DNA of 5,840 nt, taken from Actinomycetota bacterium (GTDB taxonomy: Bacteria > Actinomycetota > Actinomycetes > Actinomycetales > Cellulomonadaceae). Positions 4,468-5,840 of the stretch are shown here, one piece after another. Position numbers and translations under genes: made by a program. The stretch covers positions 1 through 5,840 of the forward strand of contig JAHIJU010000255.1 of the NCBI GenBank assembly GCA_018898235.1, in the 5' to 3' direction. The notes under the pieces were generated by a model. That model worked only from the letters and a program-made list of their open reading frames with translations, was not told where the DNA came from and did no database searches. The stretch's first letter is position 1. Each line of letters starts with the position of its first letter.

Positions 4468-5805
4468 TCAGCCCGGGACCCCGATCGAGGCGAGCGTCCG
4501 CCGCGGGCTGGCGTGCGCCGTGCGCGTGGGGTGCCCCACCCGGAACGAGACGAGCGCCTGCTCGGCGGGGATGCCGAGCACCTGCGCCCAGCGGTCGGAG
4601 AACTGGTCGGCAGCGCCCGACGCCCGGTCGCGGTCGACCCGTTCCCCGATCTGGTTCATGTGCTGCAGCCCGAGCCCCGCGTCGGTGGCCGCCAGGTGCA
4701 CCCGCTGCAGCAGCCGTCCGCCGGCCAGCCGGTCGGCAGCGGAGGCGACGTCGGCCACCCGGATGACGCCGTAGGCAGCGGCGGTGGCGGTGTGCACGTC
4801 ACGGGTGCTCTTCACCCAGTAGGCGTCGCCGCTGGTCCGCGACTGGGCGGGCAGGATCTTGGCGGCGGCCAGCATGAGCGGGCTCATCCCCTGGCAGTCG
4901 AGCGTGAGCCCGTCGCGGTACCGCTCGATCTGCGCGCGGTCGTTGCGGAACCAGGAGAACGCCTCGACCGAGACGGGTTCGTCGGCGACGATCGCGGCCG
5001 TCGCCTCGACGTACAGGTCGCCGAGGCTCGCGCGGGCCGCGGGCTCGGTCACCCAGACCACCTCGGCGCCCAGGTTCTCGGCGCCGCTGGCCAGGTCGGC
5101 GAGCACGGCCGGGTCGACGGCGCCGGCCCGGTACGGGCCACGGTCGGAGTGCCTGCGGGAGATCGCCGCGGCCAGCCGCAGCTCACGGTCGTCCGGGGCC
5201 GGGCCGTCGGACAGCGTGACGTGCGCGATGTGGCCCGGTGCGGCCGGGTCCGGCCAGGCGTGCACCTCGGCCCGCCGCCCCCGGGCGCGGGCCGCCAGCA
5301 CGACGTTCGCCAGTGCGCAGCCGTACCCGACGATGCGCTCGCGGCCGTCGGGGTCGCCGAGCGGCATGGCGCGGGTCGGGTCGTCGAGCAGGTCGATGCC
5401 GTCGTCGGACACCGACCAGGTCCACGGCTGGAGGTTGTGCGGGTTGGCGGCCAGGGCGCCGGCGGCCGCCAGTGCCGCGGTCCCGGGCGCGTCCTGCCAC
5501 GTCGACCACAGCTGCCAGGGGGCACCGTCGCCCACCGACCACACCCCGTTGCGTTCGGCGCGCACGCCCACCACCCCCGTCCCGGCGAGCAGCACGGTGC
5601 CCCCGCCGATTCCGATCGCCTTGAGCACGGTGCGCCGGGTGGGGTGGGCGGCACCGTCCGCGCTGCCCGACGCCTGACTGCCCGACGCCTGACCGACAAC
5701 CGGCCCGACGCCCGACGCCCCGTCACCCGGAACCGCACCCGGCTCCGCGCCCGGCATCGCGCCCGGCTCCGCGCCCGGACGCCCGGACGCGTCGTGCCCG
5801 CTCAT
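4468..5805 (-). CDS. Acg-family / nitroreductase-like FMN-binding oxidoreductase with twin-arginine-type signal
   Basis: A 445-residue protein. Residues 1 to about 55 are a Gly/Ala/Pro/Ser-rich low-complexity stretch containing GAEPGAMPGAEPGAVPG and QASGSQASGS. Then comes TRRTVLK (56 to 62) and a hydrophobic segment (63 to 82), resembling a twin-arginine export signal or an N-terminal anchor. The catalytic part starts near 105. NPHNLQPWTW (121 to 130) is the FMN-phosphate-binding motif of the nitroreductase fold, ISRRHSDRGPY (215 to 225) matches the conserved arginine-rich segment of the Acg subgroup, and GRLLQRVHLAATDAGLGLQH followed by MNQIGER (363 to 389) is the C-terminal FMN/dimer region. 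The relatives include mycobacterial Acg (Rv2032), a flavoprotein for which nitroreductase activity is doubtful, so the reaction is unknown. The ATG is preceded by GAGG with a 7-base spacer, a good ribosome binding site, so the long N terminus is probably translated. The methyltransferase gene follows after 12 bases. Confidence 0.88.
   Translation of the reverse strand: MSGHDASGRPGAEPGAMPGAEPGAVPGDGASGVGPVVGQASGSQASGSADGAAHPTRRTVLKAIGIGGGTVLLAGTGVVGVRAERNGVWSVGDGAPWQLWSTWQDAPGTAALAAAGALAANPHNLQPWTWSVSDDGIDLLDDPTRAMPLGDPDGRERIVGYGCALANVVLAARARGRRAEVHAWPDPAAPGHIAHVTLSDGPAPDDRELRLAAAISRRHSDRGPYRAGAVDPAVLADLASGAENLGAEVVWVTEPAARASLGDLYVEATAAIVADEPVSVEAFSWFRNDRAQIERYRDGLTLDCQGMSPLMLAAAKILPAQSRTSGDAYWVKSTRDVHTATAAAYGVIRVADVASAADRLAGGRLLQRVHLAATDAGLGLQHMNQIGERVDRDRASGAADQFSDRWAQVLGIPAEQALVSFRVGHPTRTAHASPRRTLASIGVPG
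5663..5692. repeat. 15-bp tandem duplication inside the oxidoreductase gene
   Basis: CTGCCCGACGCCTGA occurs twice in tandem (5663 to 5677 and 5678 to 5692) on the plus strand. Read on the minus strand it encodes QASGS twice, just before the twin-arginine segment. The length is a multiple of three, so the reading frame is kept. Confidence 0.85.
5738..5778. repeat. 24-bp period repeat inside the oxidoreductase gene
   Basis: CCCGGCTCCGCGCCCGG occurs at 5738 to 5754 and again at 5762 to 5778, a 24-base period with similar sequence between the copies. It encodes the repeated octapeptide GAEPGAMP / GAEPGAVP near the protein's N terminus. The frame is kept. Together with the 15-bp duplication it shows that this leader was built by repeat expansion. 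Confidence 0.8.
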
Positions 5806-5840
5806 CGCGTCACCTCGTCGCCCGCGAGGCCGAGCACCCG
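5802..5840 (-). CDS. C-terminal end of an unidentified upstream gene (partial)
   Basis: One minus-strand frame entering from the right edge reads RVLGLAGDEVTR and then stops at TGA (5804 to 5802), overlapping the ATG of the oxidoreductase gene in the sequence ATGA. The residues look like an ordinary protein end, and a 4-base overlap is typical of genes in one operon. Twelve codons are too few to name a family. A competing frame ends at TGA 5812 to 5810 with a less protein-like sequence (GCSASRATR). The call rests on the overlap pattern and residue composition only. Confidence 0.45.
   Translation of the reverse strand, partial: RVLGLAGDEVTR
5810..5816 (-). promoter_or_regulatory. Ribosome binding site of the oxidoreductase gene
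   Basis: GAGGTGA (5816 to 5810 on the minus strand) precedes the ATG at 5805, with seven bases between GAGG and the ATG. It supports the upstream start and hence the reality of the 55-residue low-complexity N-terminal extension. Confidence 0.7.

Noticed and set aside
4859..5677. Plus-strand frame of 272 codons opposite the oxidoreductase gene
   Set aside because: Ser/Ala/Arg-rich antisense shadow without motifs; the minus-strand frame carries the conserved flavin-binding motifs and a ribosome binding site.

Overview
This GC-rich window (short intergenic stretches excepted, nearly every third codon position is G or C) looks like the chromosome of a high-GC actinobacterium, possibly a Micrococcales relative such as Cellulomonas. 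That placement is an inference from composition and from the actinobacterial-style fused MrpA/MrpB protein. All supported genes lie on the minus strand, so the window is transcribed from right to left. I see no tRNA, rRNA, CRISPR array, insertion sequence or integrase.

Right part (5840 to 3847): the last codons of an unidentified gene appear to overlap, by ATGA, the start of a 445-residue protein of the Acg/nitroreductase-like FMN oxidoreductase family. That protein has a twin-arginine-type signal behind an unusual low-complexity N-terminal extension. Twelve bases downstream starts a 202-residue class I SAM-dependent methyltransferase. The two probably share a transcript. Their substrates cannot be read from the sequence.

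Middle (about 3864 to 3105): a gene-poor stretch of roughly 740 bases built almost wholly from several unrelated families of short direct repeats: a 14-bp tandem array that begins inside the last codons of the methyltransferase gene, a 28-base element present twice at a 35-base spacing, a degenerate 30-bp minisatellite, and a run of thirteen 6-bp units embedded in the latter. This is the most unusual part of the window. The repeats sit just upstream of the next operon and could affect its expression, or may simply be slippage-prone DNA.

Left part (3104 to 1): the start of an Mrp-type multisubunit Na+/H+ antiporter operon. A 1001-residue MrpA with the MrpB domain fused at its C terminus is followed, with an 8-base overlap, by the first 35 codons of mrpC. 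The remaining subunits (D to G) would be expected just beyond the left edge. MrpA and MrpC resemble respiratory complex I membrane subunits, and together with the other Mrp subunits they form a large membrane complex that exports Na+ in exchange for protons.

I found no convincing new enzymatic system. The best leads are the repeat cluster between the methyltransferase and mrp genes, and the repeat-built N terminus of the exported oxidoreductase.
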